A stretch of 64,000 nucleotides of DNA from CAVRUF01 sp963716005 (GTDB lineage: Bacteria > Actinomycetota > Thermoleophilia > Gaiellales > Gaiellaceae), in the NCBI GenBank assembly GCA_963716005.1, contig OY970285.1, positions 868,001 to 932,000 of the forward strand. The letters are read 5' to 3'. Below the pieces are notes generated by a model. It made no database searches. It was not told the DNA's origin and saw only the letters and a list, made by a program, of their open reading frames with translations. The translations under genes and the position numbers were made by a program. Shown here piece after piece: positions 38,072 through 46,900 of this stretch. Within the stretch, counting starts at the first letter, position 1, and every line of letters begins with the position of its first letter.

Positions 38072-38167
38072 TGTCACACATTCGGCACGGTCCCGTGTCC
38101 CACGGGTGCGAGTTTCGGCGATAGGGTCGAAACCAGGGGGTGCAACACGGGGGTCCCCCGGGGGACC
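38072..38167 (+). repeat. CGGCAC-repeat intergenic element, copy 2
   Basis: Between converging ppdK and rhomboid genes. TGTCAC (38072) and CGGCAC (38083) start 11 bp apart; 33 nt later comes TAGGGT (38122-38127), then GAAACC and a variant core AGGGGGTGC (38135-38143). The element ends in a 16-bp perfect palindrome GGTCCCCCGGGGGACC (38152-38167), possibly a terminator stem. It points into the 3' end of the rhomboid gene. Confidence 0.5.
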
Positions 38168-38179
38168 GCAGGAAACCGG

Positions 38180-39022
38180 CTACATGTACTGCGCGACGGC
38201 CAGGTACGAGACCAGCAGGCTGCCCGCGACGATCGCTGCCAGGCCGGCCACCTGGGTCGCGCCGATCTTCGTGTAGGCGGCGTGTCCGCCCAGGCCGCCG
38301 AGGGCGATGATCGCCAGGATTCCTCCGATGAGGCCGCCGATGTGGCCGCCGATCGAGACGTTCGCGATCACGAATCCGAGGATCAGGTTCACGACCACGA
38401 TCGGGAGCGCGGCCCCGCCGAAGACCATGACGCCGCGGCGCTCGAGGATCAGTCCGGCGCCGAGGATCCCGAAGACGCCGCCCGACGCGCCGAGCGTCGG
38501 GACGTCCGAGGAGAGCAGCAACGCGCCGGCCGATCCGGCGAGCACCGCGATCAGGTAGACGGCGATGAAGCGCCCGCGGCCGAGCAGCTCCTCGAGCGGG
38601 CGCCCGAACCACCAGAGCATCAGCATGTTGAAGAAGATGTGCACGAGGCTCCCGTGCAGGAAGCCCGCCGTGATGAGCCGCCACCAGTCGCCCTGTGCGA
38701 CGAGCGGCCCGTAGAGGACGCCGTTCACGTACGCCTCGCTCTGGAGCCGCGTCAGGTCGCCGCCCGCGATCTGGGTGAGGAACACGAGGACGTTCAGCCC
38801 GATCAGCGTCTTCGTCACGAGTGCGCCCGTGCCTACGCCGACCGCGCGCCGCGCGCCGGTCGTCGCCTTCTTCACGCCGGTCGGGACGCCCGCGCACTCC
38901 GGGCACTTGATCCCGACCGCGGTCTGCACCATGCAGTCGGTGCAGATCGGCCGCAGGCAGTTCGAGCACGAGACGTACGTCTCGCGGTTCGGGTGCCGGT
39001 AGCACATCATCGGTTCTGACAT
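38180..39022 (-). CDS. Rhomboid family intramembrane serine protease with N-terminal zinc-binding domain
   Basis: 280 residues. An N-terminal B-box-like zinc module (CYRHPNRETYVSCSNCLRPIC...CPEC, residues 7-43) precedes six or more membrane helices. Catalytic Ser in GASGGVFG and His in GGHIGGLIGG; HGSLVHIFFNMLMLWWFG is the conserved second helix. Substrate unknown. A TACGAT box lies 8 nt upstream of the ATG on the minus strand. Confidence 0.9.
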   Translation of the reverse strand: MSEPMMCYRHPNRETYVSCSNCLRPICTDCMVQTAVGIKCPECAGVPTGVKKATTGARRAVGVGTGALVTKTLIGLNVLVFLTQIAGGDLTRLQSEAYVNGVLYGPLVAQGDWWRLITAGFLHGSLVHIFFNMLMLWWFGRPLEELLGRGRFIAVYLIAVLAGSAGALLLSSDVPTLGASGGVFGILGAGLILERRGVMVFGGAALPIVVVNLILGFVIANVSIGGHIGGLIGGILAIIALGGLGGHAAYTKIGATQVAGLAAIVAGSLLVSYLAVAQYM

Positions 39023-39064
39023 CGCGCCGGATCGTAGCCCGGCGCTGTAACGTCACGCGCGCTC

Positions 39065-39757
39065 ATGCGCGTTCACGTTGCGTTCACTCCAGCCGAGGCC
39101 GCCGAGGCACCCACCGGGCTTGTCGTGGACGTCCTGCGCGCCACGTCGACGATTGCCCAGGCGCTTGCGTCCGGCCACGGACGCGTTCTCTGCTGCGGCG
39201 AGATCGACGAGGCGCAGGCGCTGCGGGAGACCCTCACCGAAGGAGTGCTCGCCGGCGAACGGGCCTGTGTGCGCATCGAGGGCTTCGACCGCGGCAACTC
39301 GCCGAGCGAGTTCACGGACGGGCACGGCGAGACGGTCATCCTCACGACCACGAACGGCACGAAGGCGCTCGTCGCCGCCGCGGAGCGCTGCGACCGGGTC
39401 TACGCGGCGTCCCTGCTCAATCTCGGCGCCGTAGTGGCAGCAGCGCAGGCCGACGGGGAGGACGTCGCGGTCATCTGCGCCGGCGTGAAGGGCGAGTTCG
39501 TCCTGGACGACGCGATCTGCGCGGGCCGGCTGGTCGAGGCGCTCGGCGGCGATCCGACCGATGCGGGCATGGCGGCGATGCGGCTCGTGTCGGCATTTCC
39601 CTCGGTCGAGGACGGCTTGCGAGCCAGCCAGAGCGCCCGCAACCTCCTGAACGCCGGGCTCGAGGAAGACATCGCGTGGTGCGCGCGCGAGAGCGAGCTC
39701 GACGTCGTGCCGAAACTGAGCCGGATGCTCGACGGCGCCGCCGAGATCACGCTCTAG
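39065..39757 (+). CDS. comB: 2-phosphosulfolactate phosphatase-like (ComB) protein
   Basis: 230 residues. Signatures VVDVLRATSTIAQALASG, GFDRGNSPSEF, TTTNGTKAL and CAGVKGEFVLDDAICAG match ComB, which dephosphorylates phosphosulfolactate in coenzyme M synthesis. Outside methanogens ComB homologues are common and their substrate is uncertain, so the reaction is not assured. Stop shares CTAG with the VOC gene. Confidence 0.85.
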   Translation: MRVHVAFTPAEAAEAPTGLVVDVLRATSTIAQALASGHGRVLCCGEIDEAQALRETLTEGVLAGERACVRIEGFDRGNSPSEFTDGHGETVILTTTNGTKALVAAAERCDRVYAASLLNLGAVVAAAQADGEDVAVICAGVKGEFVLDDAICAGRLVEALGGDPTDAGMAAMRLVSAFPSVEDGLRASQSARNLLNAGLEEDIAWCARESELDVVPKLSRMLDGAAEITL

Positions 39758-40478
39758 CGGTTGTGGTTCACGAGCTCGACGTTCGTCCCGTCGGGATCGA
39801 GCACGAACGCGCCGTAGTAGCCCGGGTGGTAGATCGCCCGTTCGCCCGGCGGGCCGTTGTCCACGTAGCCGGCCGCGGTGAGATCGGCGTGGAAGGCGTC
39901 GACGACCTCGTTCGTCGCGGCTGGGAACGCGATGTGGAGATCGATCGGTCGGCTCGCCCTCCAACGAGCGAGAACGACCGGCCGCCGCCGCGGAAGCTCA
40001 CGTAGCCGTCCTCGACGTGGCCGAGTTCGAACCCGCCGTGTGGGGCGACACGCTCGTAGAACGTCCGTGACGCGGCGAGGTCGGTGACCCGGATCCAGAG
40101 ATGGTCGAACCCGGATTCGGGCGAGTCGCCGTAGTGGACGGCCTCGATGCTGTTGCCGTCCGGGTCGAGGAGAAAGCCGCCGTAGTAGTCCGGGAGGTAC
40201 TCAGGGCGCAGGCCCGGCTGACCGTCTGAGCGGTAACCCGCCTCGACGCCCGCGCGGTGGAACGCGTCCACGTGCGCCTGCGATGCGGCGGCGAAGGCGA
40301 TGTGCGCCCGGCGCGTGACCGGCTTCTCGTCGTCCGCTGCGACGACCCCGAAGTCGACCCATTCGACGAACTCTTCGTCCGAGTAGCTCTTCTCGAGCCC
40401 GAGCACGGGGAGGACGGTGTCGTAGAAGGCCTCGGAAGCCGCACGGTCCGAGACCCGGATGTCCACATGGTCGAACAC
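39754..40478 (-). CDS. Two-module VOC (glyoxalase/dioxygenase) protein (frame-broken)
   Basis: About 240 residues with two vicinal-oxygen-chelate modules. First: FDHVDIRVSDRAASEAFYDT ... GGFLLDPDGNSIEAVHY. Second: FDHLWIRVTDLAASRTFYER ... GAFVLDPDGTNVELVNHNR. Each keeps the His near its N-terminus and the Glu at its end that bind metal in active members. One net -1 break near 39965 within the second module. Lyase, dioxygenase or resistance function cannot be told apart. TACGCT lies 7 nt upstream of the GTG. Confidence 0.75.
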
Positions 40479-40550
40479 GCCTACGAGCGTATCCGCGCCG
40501 GTTGATTCGGACTCTCCGGCTTGAGACGATCGCCACGAACGCCGCAAACG

Positions 40551-40557
40551 AAGGAGG
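40551..40557 (+). promoter_or_regulatory. Strong Shine-Dalgarno of the LGFP gene (AAGGAGG)
   Basis: Perfect AAGGAGG 6 nt before the ATG, with a plausible promoter upstream: TTGATT (40502-40507), 17 nt, GACGAT (40525-40530). This contrasts with the leaderless style of most genes here and suggests a highly translated mRNA. Confidence 0.6.
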
Positions 40558-40563
40558 CACACC

Positions 40564-41076
40564 ATGAGCGCCATCGACGAGAAGTACGCCGAGCTGGGTG
40601 GTCCGGGAGGCTTCCTGGGCCAGCCGATCGACGAAGGCGCCGGATCCGCCGAGATGGACACGGCCGACGGACGCGGGCGCGTCCGCGACTTCCAGGGCGG
40701 CTCCATCTACTGGTCGCAAGCCACGGGTGCGCACGAGGTGCACGGCGCGATCCGCATCCGCTGGGCGCAGGTCGGCGGCGAGCGCGGCTTCGGCCTGCCG
40801 CTCACCGACGAGTTCGGAACGCCCGACGGCCGTGGCCGCTTCAACCACTTCGAGCAGGGCTCGATCTACTGGACGCCGGAGACGGGCGCCCACGACGTTC
40901 GCGGACCGATCCGCGACAAGTGGGAGGAGCTCGGCTGGGAAACGGGGTTCCTCGGCTATCCGACAAGCGACCAGCGCAAGCACGGCGATGTGCTCAGCAA
41001 CGAGTTCGAGGGCGGAGCGATCGTCTGGTCGCCGGCCGACGGGGTGGACGTGCGCAAACGCATCGACGAAAACTGA
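40564..41076 (+). CDS. LGFP-repeat protein without signal peptide
   Basis: 170 residues made of three LGFP-type repeats of ~50 residues: GGPGGFLGQPID...GSIYWSQATGAHEVHGAI, GGERGFGLPLTDE...GSIYWTPETGAHDVRGPI, GWETGFLGYPTSD...GAIVWSPADGVDVRKRI. In Actinomycetota LGFP repeats usually sit at the end of secreted hydrolases and are thought to anchor them to the wall. Here they are the whole protein and no signal sequence is seen, so location and role are open. Confidence 0.85.
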   Translation: MSAIDEKYAELGGPGGFLGQPIDEGAGSAEMDTADGRGRVRDFQGGSIYWSQATGAHEVHGAIRIRWAQVGGERGFGLPLTDEFGTPDGRGRFNHFEQGSIYWTPETGAHDVRGPIRDKWEELGWETGFLGYPTSDQRKHGDVLSNEFEGGAIVWSPADGVDVRKRIDEN

Positions 41077-41103
41077 CCTTGCAGGGGAACGCGTGTTCGT
41101 ATA

Positions 41104-41115
41104 GAACATACGTTC
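41104..41115 (+). promoter_or_regulatory. LexA/SOS box upstream of imuB
   Basis: GAAC-ATAC-GTTC, an inverted repeat matching the Gram-positive LexA (DinR) box core GAAC-N4-GTTC, 2 nt before the imuB ATG. The same core stands before dnaE2. Confidence 0.8.
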
Positions 41116-41117
41116 CC

Positions 41118-42302
41118 ATGATCGCTTGTCTCTCCATCTCGGTGTTCCCCCTCAGGGCCGCGCTCCAGGGCCGGCCTGAGCTTCGGGAACGCCCGGTTGC
41201 GCTCGCCCCGGCGCCCGGGCAGCAGATCGTGGGGCCCTGCAACTTGGCGGCGGAGGAGTTCGGTGTCCAGGCAGAGATGCGCCTCTCGGAGGCGCTGGCG
41301 CTCTGTCCCGAGCTCGTCCTCGCCGAGCACGACCCGGCCGCGGTGGAGGAGGCGTGGGAGAAGATCCTGCGCAGCCTCGAGGAGGCCGGCCTCGCGGTCG
41401 AGTCTCCGCGGCCCGGGTTCGTGTTCTTCCAGACCGATGGCATCGAGCGGCTCGCGGGCGGGGTGAACGCCGTCCTGCGGCGGGCGCTCGATGCCGTCGG
41501 TCCATCGTGGGAGCCGCGGATCGGCGCGGCGTCGCGGCGCTTCACTGCGCTCGCGGCGGCGACCGTCGCTCCGCCGCACCGCATCCTTGTCGTCGACGAC
41601 GACGAGAGCGCGCTGTTCCTCGAGCCGCTCCCGCTCGATCTCCTGTCGCTCACGCCCGAGCGGCGACAGGAGATCTCCGAGCTAGGCATCAAGCGGCTCG
41701 GGGAACTGGCGCGTCTGCCACAAGCCTCCGTCGCCGACCGACTAGGCCCGGACGGCGCGGAGGCCTGGCGGATCGTGAGCGGCGAGGCCGGCGCGAAGGT
41801 CGCCGGCCGCAAGCCGCCCGGAGAGATCACCGAGGAGCTCGAGTTCCCCGAGGCGGTCGGGAACTCGCTGACGCTCGAGCGGGCGCTCTCGGCGCTCCTC
41901 GACCGGCTGCTCGCGCGACCGGAGCGTGGGGGAAGGGCGCCTCGGCGGATCGCCCTTTCCGCGCGCTTGGTCGGCGGCGGCTCGTGGCGGCGCTCGCTCA
42001 CGCTGCGCGAGCCGACGTCGGAGCCCGAGCGTCTTGCGCACCGCGCTGCGGCCCAAGCTCGCGGACCTGACCGCGCCCGTGCGTCGCGCTGCGGCTCGAG
42101 CTGGGCGAGCTCGCCGACTCGGTGGGAACGCAGGCGGAGCTCGTCCGCCCGCGCGGATCGCAGGCTCAGGGAGCGGCTGCGCTCCGGGCTTCGCCAGGCG
42201 CGGGTCGGCGTCGGGCTGGACGCGGTCTGCACGGTCGTGGAGGTGGCGCCGTGGTCCCGGATCCCGGAAACCCGGGCGATCCTCGTTCCGCGCGACGACT
42301 GA
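41118..42302 (+). CDS. imuB: ImuB, inactive Y-family polymerase of the SOS mutasome (frame-broken)
   Basis: About 395 residues. Y-family fold (IACLSISVFPLRAALQGRPELRE, LAEEFGV-type finger region, FVFFQTDGIERLAGG, ASRRFTALAAA) lacking the catalytic acidic pair of DinB enzymes, as expected for ImuB, which recruits DnaE2 and the beta clamp. Residues ~190 on carry the helix-hairpin-helix (ELGIKRLGELARLP) and little-finger region. Three net +1 breaks near 42031, 42087 and 42158 are all cured by one CG each (GAGCGCGTC, CGTCGCGCGCTG, CCGCGCGCGGAT). LexA box just upstream. Confidence 0.85.
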   Translation: MIACLSISVFPLRAALQGRPELRERPVALAPAPGQQIVGPCNLAAEEFGVQAEMRLSEALALCPELVLAEHDPAAVEEAWEKILRSLEEAGLAVESPRPGFVFFQTDGIERLAGGVNAVLRRALDAVGPSWEPRIGAASRRFTALAAATVAPPHRILVVDDDESALFLEPLPLDLLSLTPERRQEISELGIKRLGELARLPQASVADRLGPDGAEAWRIVSGEAGAKVAGRKPPGEITEELEFPEAVGNSLTLERALSALLDRLLARPERGGRAPRRIALSARLVGGGSWRRSLTLREPTSEPERLAHRAAAQARGPDRARASRCGSSWASSPTRWERRRSSSARADRRLRERLRSGLRQARVGVGLDAVCTVVEVAPWSRIPETRAILVPRDD

Positions 42303-42325
42303 ACGAGCCCCGGCGGGCCCTGGTC

Positions 42326-42535
42326 GTGACGCAGGGCGTCGGCGTGGGCGCGACCCCCGTGAGCGTGAACCGGCTCGGCGTCGCCCGCGTGCGCGAGGAG
42401 TGGCGCGTGGTCGACCGCTGGTGGACGGAGGCGCCGGTGCGGCGGCGCTACTACGACGTCGTCCTCGAGAGCGGCCAGAACGCGGTCGTGTTCCTGGACG
42501 AGGAAGTGGGAGGGTGGTTCACGCAGCGGGCCTGA
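42326..42535 (+). CDS. DUF6504-like small protein linked to imuB/dnaE2
   Basis: About 69 residues: VSVNRLGVARVREEWRVVDRWW, then RRRYYDVVLESGQNAVVFLDE and GGWFTQRA. The W-R-x-x-x-x-WW ... R-x-YY-x-V ... G-W-x-x-x-R-A pattern resembles DUF6504, a short beta-rich family often found beside imuB/dnaE2 in Actinomycetota; this match is from memory. GTG start 23 bases after imuB; a non-standard start slightly further up cannot be excluded. Confidence 0.55.
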   Translation: MTQGVGVGATPVSVNRLGVARVREEWRVVDRWWTEAPVRRRYYDVVLESGQNAVVFLDEEVGGWFTQRA

Positions 42536-42577
42536 GAGCGATTCTTGCGTCCCCGCCGTCCGGGGCACCCCAGCCCA

Positions 42578-42645
42578 CCACCCGCTTTCGAGCGTACAGC
42601 GGAAATCCGCACCGGTGGTGCACGAAACGTGCCGCCTTCGTGCCG
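42578..42645 (-). repeat. CGGCAC-repeat intergenic element, copy 3
   Basis: On the minus strand: CGGCAC at 42645-42640 and 42634-42629 (starts 11 bp apart), 32 nt, TACGCT (42596-42591), then GCGGGTGG (42585-42578). It lies in a convergent gap and points into the 3' end of the DUF6504-like gene. Confidence 0.6.
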
Positions 42646-42660
42646 GTTCGTCCGCAGGCG

Positions 42661-43496
42661 CTAGACGAGCTCGATGTCGTAGCGCGAGCCGATCTCCTGC
42701 GCGACCTCCGGCGACGGGAGCGATCCGGAGGCCCAGAGCTCCTTGATGTACGCCTCGAACCCGCCCGGCGCCATCACGTTCACGACGCGCACCGGCCCGT
42801 CGCCGGGATTGAAGAACGTGTGCGGCGTCCCCGGAGGAGCGGCCGCGAACGTCCCGGGCGGAGCCGTGACGCGTGCTCCTCGCCGAGCCGCAGCCCGAGC
42901 GTCCCTTCGAGCACGTAGAAGCAATCCGACGAAGCCGCGATGAACGTGCAGCGGCGGCCCGGGGAAGCCCGGCGCGATCGTCGCCTCGGTCAGCGTCAGC
43001 GTTCCGTCGCCGGTCGAACCCTGGGCCTTGAAGAGCAGGTCGTTCGCCGGCGGCGAGCCGCTCGCCGTCGCCCGGATAGCTGACGAGCGCGTCCGCCACT
43101 CTGCGCCCGCCGTCGGAGGGCGGATCGAACGAGTCCCACGGGACGGCTTCGCCCTCGAGCGTCCCGCGCAGCATCTCGGCGAACCCCCCGCCGGGCGCGT
43201 GCAGGTTCAGGATCAGCGAGATCGTCGCCGCCGGCGTTGCGGAAGGTGTGGACCACGTTCGCCGGCGCGAGGCCGAGCGAGCCGACTGGGACGATGTGCT
43301 CGAACCCGGCCGGGCCGAGCGCGACCGCGAGCGTTCCCTCGAGGACGTAGAAGGCGTCCGTGTGCTCGCGATGGACGTGCAGCTCGGGGCCCGGCTCGCC
43401 CGGCGCGTGGCGGATCAGCGTCGCGCAAAGCTCGGGCGAGTCGGCGACGATCGTGAGCCCGCGCCGGTCGGTGTCGGTGATCGTCTGCGGCTCCAT
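42661..43496 (-). CDS. Two-domain cupin protein (heavily frame-broken)
   Basis: Two cupin barrels in one gene. The first has ELHVHREHTDAFYVLEGTLAVAL and PANVVHTFRNAGG; the second has PPGTFAAAPPGTPHTFFNPGDGPVRV. The stretch between (SFDPPSDGGRRVADALVSYPGDGERL) is a plausible linker. At least four frame changes interrupt it (roughly 43225, 43045, 42985 and 42890), more than in neighbouring genes. It may therefore be a genuine pseudogene, though sequence error is possible. The start is backed by TAGAGT (43508-43503) 6 nt upstream. Confidence 0.55.
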
Positions 43497-43532
43497 TGCT
43501 CGACTCTAGCTTGACGAAATAGAGGATCGAGA

Positions 43533-43546
43533 CGAACATACGTTCG
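43533..43546 (+). promoter_or_regulatory. LexA/SOS box overlapping the dnaE2 -10
   Basis: CGAACATACGTTCG, a perfect palindrome of the Gram-positive LexA type. Its inner TACGTT (43539-43544) ends 6 nt before the dnaE2 GTG and fits a leaderless -10, so LexA would sit directly on the promoter. Confidence 0.85.
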
Positions 43547-43550
43547 TACC

Positions 43551-46500
43551 GTGTCCGACTATATCGAGCTCCACTGCCACAGCGCCTACTCGTTCCTCGA
43601 CGGCGCCTCACGGCCCGAGGAGCTCATCCTCGCGGCCGCGGAGCACGGCTATCCGGCGCTCGCGCTGACCGACCACGACGGGCTCTACGGCTCGCTCGAG
43701 TTCGCGCACGCGGGTCGGGAGTTCGGCGTCCGCGCGATCACCGGCGCGGAGGTGACGCTCGCATGCGGCTCGCACGTGACGCTGCTCGTCGAGACGCCGG
43801 CGGGCTACGCGAACCTCTGCCGGCTGCTCACCCGGGCGCACTCGGTGAAGCGCCGCGAGCCGCGGCTCGACCAGGAGACGCTGTCCGAAAACGCCGCCGG
43901 GCTCGTCTGCCTCTCCGGGTGTGCGCGCCTCGGCCTCGCCGTGCACAACCCGAACGGTGCCGCGCGGCTGGCGCAGGCGCTCGGCCCGGAACGCTTCTTC
44001 GTGGAGCTTCAGCGTCCGCTCAGCAGGGGAGACGCGCGACGCAACCAGGCCTTGCGCGACCTCGCCACGGCACTCGGCCTGCGCACCGTCGTCACCGGGA
44101 ACGCGCACGCGCACGATCCCTCCAGGGTGCAGCTCCAGGACGTGCTCGTCGCGATCAAGAGCCGCACGTCGCTCGAGGGCTGCGAGCCCGACCGGCGCGG
44201 AAACGACGAGTGCGCGCTGCTCTCACCGGCCGAGGTGGCCGCGCGCTGGCCGGACGACCGCGACGCGCTCAACACGACGGTCGAGCTGGCCGAACGGCTC
44301 GAGTTCGACCTCACCGAGGAGCTCGGCTACGGCTACCCCGACTTCTCGGACGGGCCCGACCCGGCCGCCGTGCAGCTCCATCGCGTCTGCGCGGCCGCGT
44401 TCGGCGAGCGCTACCCGAAGAAGAACCCGAAGGCGGAAGCGCGCCTCAGAGAAGAGCTGGCGCTGATCGAGGAACTCGGCCTCTCCGGCTTCTTCCTCCT
44501 GCACTGGGAGGTGCTCGAGCTGGCCCGCGAGGTCGCTGCCGAGGTGCGCGGTCCCGGCTCGCCGCGTCATCTGCTCCCGCCCGGGCGCGGGCGCGGCAGC
44601 TCGGTCGGCTCGATCGTCTGCTACCTCACCGGCCTCTCGCACGTGGATCCCGTCGCGACCGATCTGAAGCTGGGGCGGTTCCTGAACCGCGAGCTCGCCT
44701 CGGTGCCCGACATCGACCTCGACTTCCCCCGGGACATCCGCGAGAAGCTGATCGTCGGCGTCTGCGACCGCTACGGGCGCGAGCACTCGGCGCTCGTCGC
44801 GAGCTTCGCCACCTACCGGGCGCGCGGGGCGATCCGCGACGTCGGCAAGGCGCTCGGCCTGCCGCCCTCGGAGCTCGAACGCCTCGCCCGCCTCTCGAAC
44901 GGCTGGGACGCCCGCCGCATCGACGAGGAGCTCGAACTGCTCCCCGACGCGGAGCGCCGCGCCCGGTCGCCGCGCTGGAAGGCGTTTCGCGAGCTGTGCG
45001 CCGAGATCGCCGGCCTGCCGCGACACCTCTCCCAGCACCCGGGCGGGATGGTCATCTCGAGCCGCCCGCTCACGGAGCTCGTCCCGATCGAGCCGGCCGC
45101 GATGGAGGGCCGGCAGGTGTGCCAGTGGGACAAGGACTCCTGTTCCGACGCCGGTTTCCTGAAGATCGACCTGCTCGGGCTGGGGATGCTCTCGGCGGTC
45201 GAGGAGTGCGTGGATCGGATCGTCACGCTGCACTCGACGCCGATCGACCTGTCGCGCATCCCGCTCGACGACCCGGATGTCTACCGCGAGATCCAGGACG
45301 CGGACACGGTCGGGCTCTTCCAGATCGAGAGCCGCGCGCAGATGCAGAGCCTCCTCAGGACGCGGCCGGAGAACCTCGAGGATCTGACCGTGCAGGTGGC
45401 GCTCGTTCGTCCCGGGCCGATCCAGGGGAAGGCGGTGCACCCGTACGTCTACGGGCGCGAGCGGCTGCGGCAGGATCCGACCTACCGCGCGCCGGCCGAC
45501 CATCCGCTGCTCGACGAGCCGCTGCGCGAGACGCTCGGGACGATCATCTTCCAGGAGCAGGTGCTCGACGTCGCGGTCGCGCTGGCGGGGTTCAGCGTGG
45601 GGGAGGCCGAGGGGCTGCGGCGCGCGATGAGCCGCAAGCGGAGCGAGGCGGCGATCGAGGCGTACCGCGAGCGCTTCATCGCCGGCGCCGCGGGGAAGGG
45701 CGTGCCGCGCGAGACCGCGGAGCTCGTGTTCGGGAAGATCCTCGGGTTCGCGTCGTTCGGCTTCCCCAAGTCGCACGCCGCCGCGTTCGCGCTGCTCGCC
45801 TACCAGTCGGCGTGGCTTCGGCACCACTATCCGGCCGAGTTCCTGTGCGCGCTCCTGAACGCGCAGCCGATGGGGTTCTATCCGCCGTCGAGCCTCGTGC
45901 GGGACGCGCAGCGGCGCGGGGTGGAGGTGCGCCCGCCGGACATCCAGCGCTCGGACGCGGAGTGCCGGATCGAGGGCGGCGCGGTGCGCGTCGGGCTCGG
46001 CTACGTCCGCGGCCTCTCCGAGGCGCCGGCGAAGGCGCTCCAGGCCGAGCGCGAGCTGAACGGGCCGTTCACCGGCGTGCGCGACCTGGGGCAGCGGGCA
46101 CCGCTCGACCGGCCCGGCCTCGAGGCGCTCGTCGCGTCGGGCGCCTGTGACTCGTTCGGCTGGCCGCGGCGGCAGCTCCTGTGGAGGCTCGGACTCGTGG
46201 CGCGCTCGGTGTCGGTCGGCTCGGGCGGCGCGGAACGGCAGCTCGCGCTCCCCCTGGAGCCGCAGACGGAGATCCCCGACCTGCCCGCCGAGTCCCCGTG
46301 GGAGCGCATGGCCGCCGACTACCGCACGACGTCGATCTCCGTGGACGTCCATCCGCTCGAACTGCTGCGCGACCACCTGCCGGACGAGACGCTCGCAAGT
46401 CCGGAGCTCCTCGAGCAAGACCACGGCGCGCAGGTCACGTTCGCGGGGTTCGTGGTCGCGCGGCAGCGGCCGACGACGGCGAACGGGGTGCTATTCATGC

Positions 46501-46739
46501 TCCTCGAAGACGAGCACGGGCAGGTGAACCTGATCGTCCCGGAGGCGGTGTACGAGCGAAACCGCGCGGTCGTGCGCGGCGAGACGCTGATCCTCGCCCG
46601 GGGCCGCTTCGAGCGCCACGACCGAAACCGGAACATCCTCGTCTCGGAGGTCGAGTCGCTGGCGCCTTTGGCGCGGCTCGCCTCCGGGGAGGACGTCGCC
46701 GGAGCCCTTCCGGCCGGCCATCGTTTCGGCCGGCGCTGA
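43551..46739 (+). CDS. dnaE2: Error-prone DNA polymerase DnaE2 (ImuC)
   Basis: 1062 residues, C-family polymerase of the mutasome. N-terminal PHP domain (HCHSAYSFLDGASRPEEL, ALTDHDGLYG). The palm has GRGRGSSVGSIVCYLTG and catalytic Asp pair PDIDLDFPRDIREK. QDADTVGLFQIESRAQMQ, ARRAMSRKRSE-like fingers and FPKSHAAAFALLAYQSAWL follow, with a C-terminal OB fold (VTFAGFVVARQRPTTANGVLFM in part). Shorter than replicative DnaE, as DnaE2 is. Works with ImuB in SOS translesion synthesis. Frame intact across 3.2 kb. Confidence 0.95.
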   Translation: MSDYIELHCHSAYSFLDGASRPEELILAAAEHGYPALALTDHDGLYGSLEFAHAGREFGVRAITGAEVTLACGSHVTLLVETPAGYANLCRLLTRAHSVKRREPRLDQETLSENAAGLVCLSGCARLGLAVHNPNGAARLAQALGPERFFVELQRPLSRGDARRNQALRDLATALGLRTVVTGNAHAHDPSRVQLQDVLVAIKSRTSLEGCEPDRRGNDECALLSPAEVAARWPDDRDALNTTVELAERLEFDLTEELGYGYPDFSDGPDPAAVQLHRVCAAAFGERYPKKNPKAEARLREELALIEELGLSGFFLLHWEVLELAREVAAEVRGPGSPRHLLPPGRGRGSSVGSIVCYLTGLSHVDPVATDLKLGRFLNRELASVPDIDLDFPRDIREKLIVGVCDRYGREHSALVASFATYRARGAIRDVGKALGLPPSELERLARLSNGWDARRIDEELELLPDAERRARSPRWKAFRELCAEIAGLPRHLSQHPGGMVISSRPLTELVPIEPAAMEGRQVCQWDKDSCSDAGFLKIDLLGLGMLSAVEECVDRIVTLHSTPIDLSRIPLDDPDVYREIQDADTVGLFQIESRAQMQSLLRTRPENLEDLTVQVALVRPGPIQGKAVHPYVYGRERLRQDPTYRAPADHPLLDEPLRETLGTIIFQEQVLDVAVALAGFSVGEAEGLRRAMSRKRSEAAIEAYRERFIAGAAGKGVPRETAELVFGKILGFASFGFPKSHAAAFALLAYQSAWLRHHYPAEFLCALLNAQPMGFYPPSSLVRDAQRRGVEVRPPDIQRSDAECRIEGGAVRVGLGYVRGLSEAPAKALQAERELNGPFTGVRDLGQRAPLDRPGLEALVASGACDSFGWPRRQLLWRLGLVARSVSVGSGGAERQLALPLEPQTEIPDLPAESPWERMAADYRTTSISVDVHPLELLRDHLPDETLASPELLEQDHGAQVTFAGFVVARQRPTTANGVLFMLLEDEHGQVNLIVPEAVYERNRAVVRGETLILARGRFERHDRNRNILVSEVESLAPLARLASGEDVAGALPAGHRFGRR

Positions 46740-46741
46740 AT

Positions 46742-46836
46742 CGGCACGAAATCGGCTCGGATCCGCGCGTCTTTCCCGGCGTGGAACGGCTACCGTCGAA
46801 GGCGGGTTTGCGGGTGGAGGGAATCCGCCCCTCCCT
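46742..46836 (+). repeat. CGGCAC-repeat intergenic element, copy 4
   Basis: Starts 3 nt after the dnaE2 stop: CGGCAC (46742) and CGGCTC (46753), 11 bp apart; 32 nt; TACCGT (46791-46796); CGAAG; GCGGGTGG (46810-46817) and a G/C-rich tail with CGCGCGAGCGCG near 46852. The tail resembles that of copy 5. The next gene has its own -10 box further on. Confidence 0.6.
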
Positions 46837-46888
46837 TGGGTGGGGGTTTCACGCGCGCGAGCGCGAACCGCCCGTGGACCCGCCCCCG

Positions 46889-46894
46889 TAGAGT
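46889..46894 (+). promoter_or_regulatory. -10 box of the 66-residue gene (TAGAGT)
   Basis: TAGAGT ends 6 nt before the ATG: leaderless spacing, and the best evidence that this small gene is expressed. Confidence 0.45.
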
Positions 46895-46900
46895 GCCGCC

